64,000 nucleotides of DNA, from NCBI RefSeq assembly GCF_000717025.1, contig NZ_JNXG01000008.1, forward strand, positions 195,002-259,001, given 5' to 3'. A program made the position numbers and the translations under genes. Positions 24,882 through 32,637 of the stretch are shown piece by piece. How positions within the stretch are numbered: position 1 is the first letter of the stretch; each line of letters starts with the position of its first letter. The notes beneath the pieces are model-generated. The model did not search any database. It was not told the DNA's origin and saw only the letters and a list, made by a program, of their open reading frames with translations. Source of the DNA: Streptomyces atroolivaceus. GTDB lineage: Bacteria; Actinomycetota; Actinomycetes; Streptomycetales; Streptomycetaceae.

Positions 24882-25661
24882 TCAGGGGCGCCGGGTGAGC
24901 ACGAGCGGGCCGTCGTCGGTGATGGCGACCGTGTGCTCGGAATGAGCGGTGCGCGAACCGTCGGCCGAGCGGATCGTCCAGCCGTCCGGGTCGTAGACGA
25001 TCTTGTCGGTGCCGGCGGCGAACCAGGGCTCGATCGCGATGGTCAGGCCGGTACGCAGCTTCCAACCGCGTCCCGGACGACCGTCGTTGGGAATGTGCAG
25101 GTCCTCGTGCATCGTGCGGCCGATGCCGTGACCGCCGAACTCCAGGTTGACCGGGTAGCCGTACTCGGCGGCGACGGCGCCGATGGCCGCCGAGATGTCC
25201 CCGAGCCTGTTGCCCGGCCGCGCGACCTTGATCGCGGCCTCCAGGGCGACCTCGGTGGCCTCGATCAGCCGCAGATCCTCCGCGGCCGGGGTACCGACGA
25301 TGACGGAGTAGGCCGAGTCGGCGGCCCAGCCGTCGATGGCCACGGCCATGTCCATGGTCAGCAGGTCCCCGTCGCGCAGCTTGTAGCTGTGCGGCAACCC
25401 GTGCAGGACGGCGTCGTTGACCGAGAGGCACACCACGTTGCGGAACGGACCCTTGCCGAACGAGGGCTCGTAGTCCCAGTAGCAGGACTCCGCGCCACGC
25501 TCCTTGATCCGGCGGCGGGCATGACGCTCCAGGTCCATCAGATCGACCCCGACCGCGGCGAGGTCCGCGAGCTCGGCCAGCACCTGGCCGACGAACTGCC
25601 CGGTGACGTGCATGCGCTCGATGTCTTCCGGCCTTTTGTGCTCGATCACTGCGATCCTCAT
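24882..25661 (-). CDS. map: Methionine aminopeptidase, type I
   Basis: A 259-residue metallopeptidase removing N-terminal Met. Metal ligands are visible: D in TMDMAVAIDGW, D in AADSAYSV, H in GHGIGRTMHED, E in TIAIEPWF, and the last E in SEHTV. Streptomyces usually carry another map near the ribosomal-protein genes, so this is probably an additional copy. It is divergent from a small XRE regulator gene with an AT-rich palindrome between them. Confidence 0.93.
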   Translation of the reverse strand: MRIAVIEHKRPEDIERMHVTGQFVGQVLAELADLAAVGVDLMDLERHARRRIKERGAESCYWDYEPSFGKGPFRNVVCLSVNDAVLHGLPHSYKLRDGDLLTMDMAVAIDGWAADSAYSVIVGTPAAEDLRLIEATEVALEAAIKVARPGNRLGDISAAIGAVAAEYGYPVNLEFGGHGIGRTMHEDLHIPNDGRPGRGWKLRTGLTIAIEPWFAAGTDKIVYDPDGWTIRSADGSRTAHSEHTVAITDDGPLVLTRRP

Positions 25662-25679
25662 GTTCCGGGGACGACGATA

Positions 25680-25693
25680 GGTATATTTATACC
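25680..25693. promoter_or_regulatory. AT-rich palindrome between map and the XRE gene
   Basis: GGTATA-TT-TATACC, a perfect 14-nt palindrome in a very GC-rich genome. It lies 19 nt from the map start and 51 nt from the XRE start. It is a good operator candidate for the XRE protein. Confidence 0.6.
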
Positions 25694-25743
25694 AGACGGA
25701 GCAGTGGTTGCCGCTTGACGACCTGCGGCTTTAGCATGTGCGC

Positions 25744-26010
25744 ATGGTTCGTCATCCGCTCGCCCCCGAACAGATCGAGGCGGGCCGACGCCTCGGGGCC
25801 GCGCTGCGCGCCGCCCGGGCCGGACGCAACCCCGCCGAAGTGGCCCTGGAGGCCGAGATCTCCCCGGAGACCCTCCGCAAGATCGAGACCGGCCGGCTGC
25901 CGACGCCCGCGTTCGGCACCATCGTCCGGCTCAGCGAGGTACTCGGCGTACCGCTGTCCGAGCTCGCCTTCGTCTGGCGCACCGATCCCGCCCTGAGCAG
26001 GGCCTCCTAG
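25744..26010 (+). CDS. Small XRE-family regulator
   Basis: An 88-residue protein that is essentially one helix-turn-helix (NPAEVALEAEISPETLRKIETGRLPTPAFGTIVRL). The ATG at 25744 is 6 nt after TAGCAT (25732-25737), suggesting a leaderless message; TTGCCG lies 18 nt upstream of that. It probably controls itself and the divergent map gene through the 25680-25693 palindrome. Confidence 0.9.
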   Translation: MVRHPLAPEQIEAGRRLGAALRAARAGRNPAEVALEAEISPETLRKIETGRLPTPAFGTIVRLSEVLGVPLSELAFVWRTDPALSRAS

Positions 26011-26026
26011 CCGCTGTCCGGCCGAT

Positions 26027-26057
26027 GACCACCGCCGTGATCACGGATCCGGTGGTC
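26027..26057. terminator. Hairpin between convergent XRE and TetR genes
   Basis: GACCACCG (26027-26034) pairs with CGGTGGTC (26050-26057). The loop contains the palindrome CGTGATCACG. It lies in the 61-nt gap between the stop codons. Confidence 0.6.
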
Positions 26058-26071
26058 GGAGTCCCTCGGGC

Positions 26072-26620
26072 TCAGACGTCGTCGCTGGTGAGACCGGCGG
26101 CGATGCGTTCGGCGAGGGCGCGGCGCAGTCGAGGGGTCAGCCGGTCGGCAGTCAGGGATTCGTACAGCCACAGACCGTCGGCGGCGAGGCGGGCGATGAA
26201 GCGGTCGAGCGCGGCCGGGTCCTCGGCGTCGGTGGCGGTCAGGGGTGGGGCCCACCGTTCCATGACCGCGTCCCAGGGGGCCGCGTGCCCGGGGGTCGTG
26301 GAACCTTCGAGCATGAAGAGGAGCTCGGCCCGTGTGGCGCCCTGGGTGGAGACGCGGGTGTAGGCGGTGAGCCGCTCGGCGGGGGTCGCCTCGTCGGCCG
26401 GTTTACCCGCCGCCGCGGCGATCTCCGCGTCCCACTGGCCGGCGAGGTGCTGGTGGATGGCCTGGACGAGCTCGTCGCGCGAGGCGAAGTGGTAGAGAAG
26501 TCCGCCCTTGGTCAGGCCGGCCTCGGCGGCGACGGAGTCGAAGGTGACGCTCTTGACACCCTCGCGCTCCACGACACGGGTGGCCGCTTCGAGGATCTGG
26601 GTTCGCTTGCTGGTCCGCAT
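26072..26620 (-). CDS. TetR-family repressor of the adjacent MFS pump
   Basis: A 182-residue regulator. The HTH is at 25-46 (VTFDSVAAEAGLTKGGLLYHFASRDEL), with a ligand-binding C-terminus of the TetR_C_37 type (ELLFMLEGSTTPGH). It lies 20 nt downstream of the MFS gene in the same direction. A 28-bp perfect palindrome at the MFS promoter is the probable binding site, which would make the operon self-regulated. Confidence 0.93.
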   Translation of the reverse strand: MRTSKRTQILEAATRVVEREGVKSVTFDSVAAEAGLTKGGLLYHFASRDELVQAIHQHLAGQWDAEIAAAAGKPADEATPAERLTAYTRVSTQGATRAELLFMLEGSTTPGHAAPWDAVMERWAPPLTATDAEDPAALDRFIARLAADGLWLYESLTADRLTPRLRRALAERIAAGLTSDDV

Positions 26621-26640
26621 GGATGCTCCCGGGGCGGGTG

Positions 26641-28161
26641 TCAGGGGTGTGTGGGGGCGGACAGGGCCGAGCCGGGGCCGTGGCGGCGCAGGAGGAGGCC
26701 GGTCGCGATCGCACCGGCGGCGATGACGGCTGTGACCACGATCATGACGGTGAAGTAGGCGCCGTCGAAGGCGTCGGATGCGGCTGTGATCAACGAGGGG
26801 TCCCCGCCGGCCAGCGCGAGCGCGCTGTCGAGGCTGTCGCGTGCGGAGTCCGGGGCCCCGGCGGGCAGGTCGACGGTCGCGGCGTAGACGGCGGTCATGA
26901 GACTGCCGAGCAGCGCGACCGCGATGAGGCTGCCGAACTCGTAGGACACCTCCTCCACCGAGGAGGCCATGCCCGCGCGGCGGGCGGGGACGTTACCGAT
27001 GATCGCACTGGAGGCGACGGACATGGCCGCTCCGAGGCCGGCGCCCGTGATCAGCAGCCCGGTGACGAGCAGCCCCATGCTGGTGTCGAAGTTGAGCAGG
27101 ATCAGCACGGAACCGACCGTACTGAGGGCCAGCCCACCCGCGACGAGGGGCAGCAACCCGACCCTGTGCAGGACGGCGCCCCCGGCCATGGCTGTCGGGA
27201 GTGCCCCCACGGCGACGGCGGCGACCAGGAGCCCGGCCCGCAGCGGGGTGAAGCCCTCCACGAGCTGGAACCGCTGCGTGGTGATCAGCTGGACCCCTGC
27301 GACGGCGAACATGGAGAACCCGGCGGCCAGGACTCCGGCGAGGAAGGCCCGGTTCCGGAAGATCGCGAAGTCCAGCAGCGGATAGGGCAGGCGGCGCTGC
27401 CTCCTGGCGAACGCCCACCCGCCGACGGCGGCAGCGAGGACGGCGACGCCGATGAACAGGGGAGCGGGTTCCGGTTTCGCGGTTTCCTTGATCGCCATCA
27501 CGAGGCCGACCAGTGCCACGAGCGCGAGAAGCGACGAGGGCAGGTCCCACCGCTTGGTGGGGTCCGCGTCGTTGGGCGGCGCGAGGACCAGCGTGGCGAC
27601 CAGTGCCACGATGACGACGGGGACGTTGACCAGGAAGACCGACCCCCACCAGAAGCTCTGCAGCAGGAGCCCGCTGATGATCGGACCCAGGGCGCTGCCC
27701 ACGATCGCCAGAGTGCCCCAGACGGCGATCGCCACGTTGCGTTCGCGCTCGTCCTCGAACGTGACGCGGATCAGTGCGAGCGTCGCGGGCATCATCGCCG
27801 CCGCACCGACGGCCAGGAACGCCCGCGACGCGATCAAGGTCTCCGGAGTCGGGGAGAAGGCGGCGGCCAGCGAGGCGACGCCGAAGACCGCCAGGCCGAT
27901 CAGGAACATCCTCCGGTGCCCCACCCGGTCGCCCAGGGTGCCGCTGCCCAGCAGCAGCCCGGCCATCACCACCGGATAGGCGTTGATGATCCACAAGCCC
28001 TCGGAACTGTTCGCCCCGAGCTCCTCCACCAGCGTCGGCAGCGCCGCGTACAGGATCGAGTTGTCCAGGGTGATCAGTAGGAGCCCCGCACTCACCACCG
28101 TCAGCAGCAGCCACCGCCGCCGCGCACTCAGAACCATCCCCGCACGTCCATCCGCCGACAT
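26641..28161 (-). CDS. MFS drug efflux transporter, DHA2 (14-TMS) family
   Basis: A 506-residue pump; the ATG at 28161 follows GAGGGAG. Fourteen hydrophobic segments are predicted. Motif A lies at LGSGTLGDRVGHRRMFLIG and motif C near GPIISGLLLQ, with ITLDNSILYAALPTL in TM1 typical of QacA/SmvA proton antiporters. It probably exports cationic or hydrophobic drugs. It is the first gene of a two-gene operon with the TetR gene. Confidence 0.93.
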   Translation of the reverse strand: MSADGRAGMVLSARRRWLLLTVVSAGLLLITLDNSILYAALPTLVEELGANSSEGLWIINAYPVVMAGLLLGSGTLGDRVGHRRMFLIGLAVFGVASLAAAFSPTPETLIASRAFLAVGAAAMMPATLALIRVTFEDERERNVAIAVWGTLAIVGSALGPIISGLLLQSFWWGSVFLVNVPVVIVALVATLVLAPPNDADPTKRWDLPSSLLALVALVGLVMAIKETAKPEPAPLFIGVAVLAAAVGGWAFARRQRRLPYPLLDFAIFRNRAFLAGVLAAGFSMFAVAGVQLITTQRFQLVEGFTPLRAGLLVAAVAVGALPTAMAGGAVLHRVGLLPLVAGGLALSTVGSVLILLNFDTSMGLLVTGLLITGAGLGAAMSVASSAIIGNVPARRAGMASSVEEVSYEFGSLIAVALLGSLMTAVYAATVDLPAGAPDSARDSLDSALALAGGDPSLITAASDAFDGAYFTVMIVVTAVIAAGAIATGLLLRRHGPGSALSAPTHP

Positions 28162-28174
28162 CTCTGCTCCCTCG

Positions 28175-28202
28175 TAACTGTACCTTTCGAAAGGTACAGT
28201 TA
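28175..28202. promoter_or_regulatory. 28-bp perfect palindromic operator
   Basis: The arms TAACTGTACCTTTC and GAAAGGTACAGTTA form a perfect palindrome with a CG centre, 13 nt upstream of the MFS start codon. Its length, symmetry and position fit a TetR operator overlapping the promoter or leader. Confidence 0.85.
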
Positions 28203-28370
28203 TGAGAGCCGGTGCGCGACCGGACGCCGCTCGTCGCGCTGGTGATCCGCAGCACCCGCTCCACGCGACCCGACCCGTCGGCGAACACCGGGCGGGGCCT
28301 GCCGGGGGACGGCCGGCCGTGTACACCGCAGCACGGCAGGCGACGAGGGCCTGCCGGACCACGCAGGGCC

Positions 28371-29621
28371 TCAGGGGGCCTTGAGCGCGTCGCGCAGGCC
28401 TGCGACGTAGGCGCGCACGTCCCGCTCGGAGGGCAGCTCGACCGGGGCTTCCCGCACCTCCTGCCCGGGCGACCGGCAGGAGCGGCAGAGGCCGTCGGGA
28501 AGGGCCTCCGGGCGCCCCGGAACACGGCACTTGGTGCACTCCATCATCGTCCGCCGGACGGGCCCCTCGGGCACCGGCGGCACGACCACCGACGGCATCC
28601 GGGCCGGGAGCTTGTCGGTGAGGCGGCGGCGGACGAAGCCGACCGGCGAGTCGACCTGAGGGGGCAGCCCGGCGGTGAGCGCCTGGGTGAGGTAGGCGGT
28701 GTCGACTCCGCGCGCCAGCCACTCGGCGGCCAGCTGCTCCAGGACCTTGCAGTCGGCGCCGGAGAGAGCCAGGCGCGCGTCGACGCGGCCGAGTCCGGCC
28801 AGCGCCAGGTAGGCGGGCGAGGGACGTTCCGCGACCGGAGCACGGACCCCGGCGGCGACAGGGGCAGCAGCCGGGGCGGGCGCTACAGCGGAGACGGGCG
28901 CCGCAGCCCGAGCAGGACCGGCGGCCGGAACGGGGGAAGCAGCCCAAGCAGGACCAGCGGCCGGAACGGAGGGGGCAGCCCAAGCAGGACCAGCGGCCGG
29001 AGCAGGACCGGCGGCCGGAGCAGGACCGGCGGCCGGAACGGGGGAAGCAGCCCAAGCAGGACCAGCGGCCGGAGCAGGACCGGCGGCCGGAACGGGGGAA
29101 GCAGCCCAAGCAGGACCAGCGGCCGGAGCAGGACCAGCGGCCCGGGCGGGCGCCTGCTCCTGCGTCCGCTGCTGCGGCACGGCGAAGGCGCCCGCAGGCC
29201 GCACGGCCGCCCGCTCGCCCTCGTCGGCGAGGAGCGCGGCCCACCACTCGTTGCCCCGTGCGGTCCGGGACCAGAAGGTGCGGAACACCCAGCGCACCGG
29301 CCCGCCCCCGCCGCCGACCAGGCACCGCACACGGCGCAGGTACCCGGCGACCGAAAGGGCCTTGAGCGCCGAGGCGACGGCCTGCTGACCGTAGAGCGGC
29401 AGTTGCCCGGCCAGGCCCTTGACGTCCATGGCGGCGCCCTCGGGCAGCCGGTCGATGAACCCGGCGATGCTGCGCTCCCGCAAGGGCAGCAGCATGAAGT
29501 CGTCCCCACCGCGCGGCTGTTGGTCCGGGGCGGATCGCTTGCCGTAACCGGGACTCGCCATCGGGTACGGGCGCGAGGATGCGGGTGCGCGCAGGGCAGG
29601 GCTAGGGTGCTCGGTAGCCAC
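28371..29621 (-). CDS. Winged-helix/zinc-ribbon protein, copy 1 (MarR-like)
   Basis: A 416-residue protein starting at GTG 29621, the same relative place as its paralog. Residues about 40-115 form a winged helix (FMLLPLRERSIAGFIDRLPEGAAMDVKGLA, GQQAVASALKALSVAGYLRRVR). The middle (about 155-250) is an Ala/Pro repeat. The C-terminus has a CxxC-x14-CxxC zinc ribbon (CTKC and CRSC). It is paralogous to 35987-36943. Streptomyces have several such genes, usually labelled MarR-like; their targets are unknown. It stands alone, with a conserved upstream region that suggests autoregulation. Confidence 0.85.
   Translation of the reverse strand: MATEHPSPALRAPASSRPYPMASPGYGKRSAPDQQPRGGDDFMLLPLRERSIAGFIDRLPEGAAMDVKGLAGQLPLYGQQAVASALKALSVAGYLRRVRCLVGGGGGPVRWVFRTFWSRTARGNEWWAALLADEGERAAVRPAGAFAVPQQRTQEQAPARAAGPAPAAGPAWAASPVPAAGPAPAAGPAWAASPVPAAGPAPAAGPAPAAGPAWAAPSVPAAGPAWAASPVPAAGPARAAAPVSAVAPAPAAAPVAAGVRAPVAERPSPAYLALAGLGRVDARLALSGADCKVLEQLAAEWLARGVDTAYLTQALTAGLPPQVDSPVGFVRRRLTDKLPARMPSVVVPPVPEGPVRRTMMECTKCRVPGRPEALPDGLCRSCRSPGQEVREAPVELPSERDVRAYVAGLRDALKAP
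28905..29142. repeat. Ala/Pro-encoding minisatellite in winged-helix copy 1
   Basis: Modules GAGCAGGACC-GCGGCC (18 bp) and a 36-39-bp unit containing GGGGGAAGCAGCCCAAGCAG are repeated many times in mixed order. They encode AAGPA and WAASPVP repeats. The paralog at 35987 lacks the block, so it was gained in this copy or lost in the other. Confidence 0.85.
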
Positions 29622-29648
29622 GAGATCGCTCTTTCGACCTTGAGGTGA

Positions 29649-29761
29649 GACCCCGGCCTGGTGTTGTCAGCACCTCGTCGGGGTCGTTCTGTTCCGGCAC
29701 CGTAAGCACTCGCCACTCTCCGCCGCAAGTCGACCACGGATAGTCATACTTGCTGGCCGTG
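29649..29761 (-). promoter_or_regulatory. Leader hairpin and operator of winged-helix copy 1
   Basis: GACCCCG (29649) pairs with CGGGGTC (29679-29685) around an inner GGTG/CACC stem, in the untranslated leader. Upstream, CACGG (29735-29739) and CCGTG (29757-29761) flank AGTCATACTTGCTG. On the minus strand this holds a TATGAC -10-like element 16 nt after CTGACC. All of this is conserved at copy 2. No gene is seen in the rest of the gap to 29975. Confidence 0.65.
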
Positions 29762-29975
29762 ACGGGTCAGGGAGGGGGGGAGGTTTCCCCACCCTTCTTT
29801 TTCCTACCGGTTGTAAGAAGGCGCTCGGATCCCGGATCCCGGGTCCCGGCCCTCGCATCCCGAAGCTCGGGCGTCGGGACCGCGCCCGCCCCACGCCCCC
29901 TCGGACGAGTGAACGCCGCTGACCGGTCGACTGCCGCCCACCACACCGGAGTACGCCCCAGGCAGGCGGCTGCAC

Positions 29976-31265
29976 TCAGATGCTGTAAGCCCCCGTCCCC
30001 GGCACACCCTGCTGGGCGGCGAGCGCGGTGAGGGCGACGACGCCGTGACCACGAACCCTGGTCTGCGGCCCCAGGGCGAAGGGGCTGACCGAACCCAGCC
30101 GCAGCGCCAGGTCCGGTGCCATGTACGGGGCGACGTCCTCCCAGTCGTCGTCCGCGCCGGCCTCCGATTCCGCCCACTCGGCGTGCAGCGCGGCCTCCTC
30201 GGGAAGCTGTCCGCCCAGCTCCGGGAGCTGCTCGTCGCCCCAGGTGGAGGCGTCGAAGCGGCGGACCACGGCCCCCTTCTCGGCCAGGGCCCAGCCCGAT
30301 CCCCCGCCGTGCTCGCCGAAGTAGTACGCCTGAGCGAGGCCATAACGGCGGCTCAGTTCGACGAGGGAATCGAGCACTTCACCGGCGCGCTCCGCATCGA
30401 CGGGGTTGCACCACGGCCCCATCACCAGTGTCCAGCCGTCCACCTCCGGGGTGACGTACACGCGGCGGCAATCAGGCCAGTCGTCGCTGTCGTGGAGGAC
30501 GACGCTGTGACCCAGCGCGAAGGTCACGAGGCGTTCCCCCGACAGGCCCAGGACGTCCGCGATCCCCGTGCGGTCCCCGCTCGGAACCGCCAACCAGGAG
30601 GTGGAGCAGCCTTCCAGGGACTCGGCCCGGTCGTCGATCGCCTTGATCCTGATCAGCCGTGCGACGGCCGCCCGGTCCCGCTCGGCCAGCGCCTCCTCGC
30701 CACCGGCCGCCGCCAGAACCGCGAGGGCTTCCGCCCGCAGGGCCCCCGGACCCTCCCGCCGTACACGCCGCAGCGGTTCGAGAACGACGTCCCCCAGCAT
30801 CGGCAGCACCCAGCGGACGCGCTGCGCCACACCGGGGTCCGCGTCGGCCATGAGGGGGACGAGTGCCTCGACGACCGGGCCCATGTCGCCCCGGTACGAG
30901 GGGGTGCGCCCGAACATCACCGAGCACGCGGACTGGATACCGGACGCCGCGGATTCGCGTACGTCGGCCGAGCGGTGGGACAGCGCCTCGGTGTAACGCT
31001 CGACCACGCCCAGGCCGACGAACGCCGCGCTCGCCCGCCGCCTCGTCTCGTCGTCGGGTGCCGTCGCCAGCACGGCCAGCACATCGTCGTACGCCGCCGG
31101 CCCGATGGCATGGATGAGCAGCTTGATGTGGAACCAGTCCACCGGCGAGGACTCGTCCAGCATCTCCCGCAACAGGGGCGGTACGGCCGCCGGCCCCAGG
31201 GCGGTCAGCGCCTCACCCGCTGCCCGCCGCCGTTTCGGATCTCCGAGATCCCTGATCAGCTCCAC
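29976..31265 (-). CDS. HEAT-repeat domain protein
   Basis: A 429-residue protein. The GTG at 31265 is chosen because AGGAG lies 8 nt upstream. The N-terminal about 230 residues are HEAT/PBS-lyase-like helical repeats (KRRRAAGEALTALGPAAVPPLL, DDETRRRASAAFVGLG, RSADVRESAASGIQSA). The C-terminal about 200 residues have no recognisable repeat. They contain a Trp-rich globular block (GWTLVMGPWCNP, LAQAYYFGEHGGGSGWALAEKG), probably a small protein-binding domain. Its function is unknown. Confidence 0.82.
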   Translation of the reverse strand: MELIRDLGDPKRRRAAGEALTALGPAAVPPLLREMLDESSPVDWFHIKLLIHAIGPAAYDDVLAVLATAPDDETRRRASAAFVGLGVVERYTEALSHRSADVRESAASGIQSACSVMFGRTPSYRGDMGPVVEALVPLMADADPGVAQRVRWVLPMLGDVVLEPLRRVRREGPGALRAEALAVLAAAGGEEALAERDRAAVARLIRIKAIDDRAESLEGCSTSWLAVPSGDRTGIADVLGLSGERLVTFALGHSVVLHDSDDWPDCRRVYVTPEVDGWTLVMGPWCNPVDAERAGEVLDSLVELSRRYGLAQAYYFGEHGGGSGWALAEKGAVVRRFDASTWGDEQLPELGGQLPEEAALHAEWAESEAGADDDWEDVAPYMAPDLALRLGSVSPFALGPQTRVRGHGVVALTALAAQQGVPGTGAYSI

Positions 31266-31390
31266 GTCGCTGACTCCTGTCGGTGCGGTCCACGAAGAAC
31301 GATCACCATGCTCGCGCACGGGTCTGACATCGCTGCGGATACCGGCTGTGGCTGGGTCCGGCCGACGTCCTGCTGGGTGCCCGGCCCCTT

Positions 31391-31526
31391 CTCTCGAAAC
31401 CCGGGCTTCGAGAGCCGGGCGCCGGAGTCCTGGCCCGGTCCGATAACCCCGGCCCGCCCCCCGGGCTCGGTGACGCGATGCCGTCCGACACCCTGGCCGC
31501 CGCGCGGACCGGGGTTATCGGACCGG
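31391..31526. repeat. Inverted repeats in the gene-free gap 31266-31803
   Basis: Two structures are seen. CTCTCGAA (31391-31398) pairs with TTCGAGAG (31407-31414). An 18-nt perfect inverted pair, CCGGTCCGATAACCCCGG (31435-31452) and its complement (31509-31526), is separated by 56 nt. On the minus strand an open stretch from about 31600 ends in a TAA inside the right arm (GTDVFLSSPTVFVDEQGPVR), perhaps the tail of a lost gene. No intact gene is present. Confidence 0.65.
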
Positions 31527-31803
31527 CCCCTGCTCGTCGACGAACACGGTGGGCGAGGACAGGAACACATCGGTGCCGACCGGGCCCGTAGGCGATGTTG
31601 AACGTGTCCAGTCAATACGACATGCGGGCGACCCTCCCTGTAGCCGGGAACGGCCCTCAGCCGGATTGATCGCCCCCATGGCACCTGTCCCCCGTGCGAG
31701 CTACGCGCAGGTGTCCACCGTGAGGTGACGCTTCGAGACCGCCCGATCCGTAGCGTTCGAGGCGCCGCGGCCCCCCGGTCGCGGACCCGTCGAAGGAGCG
31801 TTC

Positions 31804-32637
31804 ATGAGGTTCGTCTGGCAACTGCTGGCCGCCGTTCTGGTCGCCATGATCGGCGGTCAGGCCGTAGGCGCCGTCGAGGGCAGCCCGTGGCTCCAGCTCG
31901 TCCTGGGGCTCCTGACCGCCGTGGCCGCCGTACTCGTCTACGGATGGGTGGTGCGCAGGACGGAGCACCGCCCGTCCACCGAGGTGGCCCGCGAGGGTGC
32001 CGGGGCCGCGTTCGGCCGAGGGCTGTTGATCGGCGTCGCGATGTTCGGTGCCGTCATCACGAACATCTACTTCAACGCGCACTACGAGATCAACGGCCTG
32101 GGTTCCCCCGTCGGCGCCGTCGGGCTCGTCGGCTTCATGGCGGCCGCCGCCGTGACCGAGGAAGTGATGTTCCGTGGCGTCCTGTTCCGGATCATCGAGG
32201 AGCGCACCGGCACCTGGATCGCGCTGACGCTGACCGGGGTGCTGTTCGGCGCCTCGCACCTGCTGAACCCGAACGCCGACCTGTGGGGCGCCGTCGCCAT
32301 CGCTATCGAGGCCGGCGGGATGCTCGCCGCCGCCTACGCCGCGACCCGCACCCTGTGGGTCCCGATCGGCCTGCACTTCGGCTGGAATTTCGCGGCGGCC
32401 GGCATCTTCAGCACCGAGGTCTCCGGCAACGACACCCCGCAGGGACTGCTGGACACCGTCACCTCGGGCCCGGCATGGGTCACCGGCGGCGACTTCGGCC
32501 CGGAAGGAAGCGTGTACTCGGTGGTGTTCGGAGCCCTGATCACCGGCGCGTTCCTGTGGCTGGCCCACCGGCGCGGCAACCTGGTGCCCCGCCGCCGCGG
32601 CGTCGACAAGGCTGCCGCCACTACACTCCCCCGATGA
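31804..32637 (+). CDS. CPBP-family intramembrane metalloprotease
   Basis: A 277-residue membrane protein with about 8 hydrophobic segments. It has the CPBP (CAAX protease/bacteriocin-processing) motifs: EEVMFRG with the glutamate pair, FGASH, and HFGWN near the end of the core. Such enzymes cleave prenylated or membrane peptides, or give immunity to bacteriocins. The stop overlaps the histidine kinase start (ATGA), so the three genes to 34444 form one operon. The protease may therefore take part in, or be controlled by, that signalling system. Confidence 0.9.
   Translation: MRFVWQLLAAVLVAMIGGQAVGAVEGSPWLQLVLGLLTAVAAVLVYGWVVRRTEHRPSTEVAREGAGAAFGRGLLIGVAMFGAVITNIYFNAHYEINGLGSPVGAVGLVGFMAAAAVTEEVMFRGVLFRIIEERTGTWIALTLTGVLFGASHLLNPNADLWGAVAIAIEAGGMLAAAYAATRTLWVPIGLHFGWNFAAAGIFSTEVSGNDTPQGLLDTVTSGPAWVTGGDFGPEGSVYSVVFGALITGAFLWLAHRRGNLVPRRRGVDKAAATTLPR

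Noticed and set aside
28212..29648. A Gly/Arg/Ser-repeat protein on the plus strand
   Set aside because: It is the complement of the Ala/Pro minisatellite in the winged-helix gene and has no other support.
31560..31605. P450-like heme motif (FNIAYGPGRHRC) on the minus strand
   Set aside because: Only a dozen residues, with stops nearby and no other P450 motif. Another frame over the same bases looks equally coding-like.
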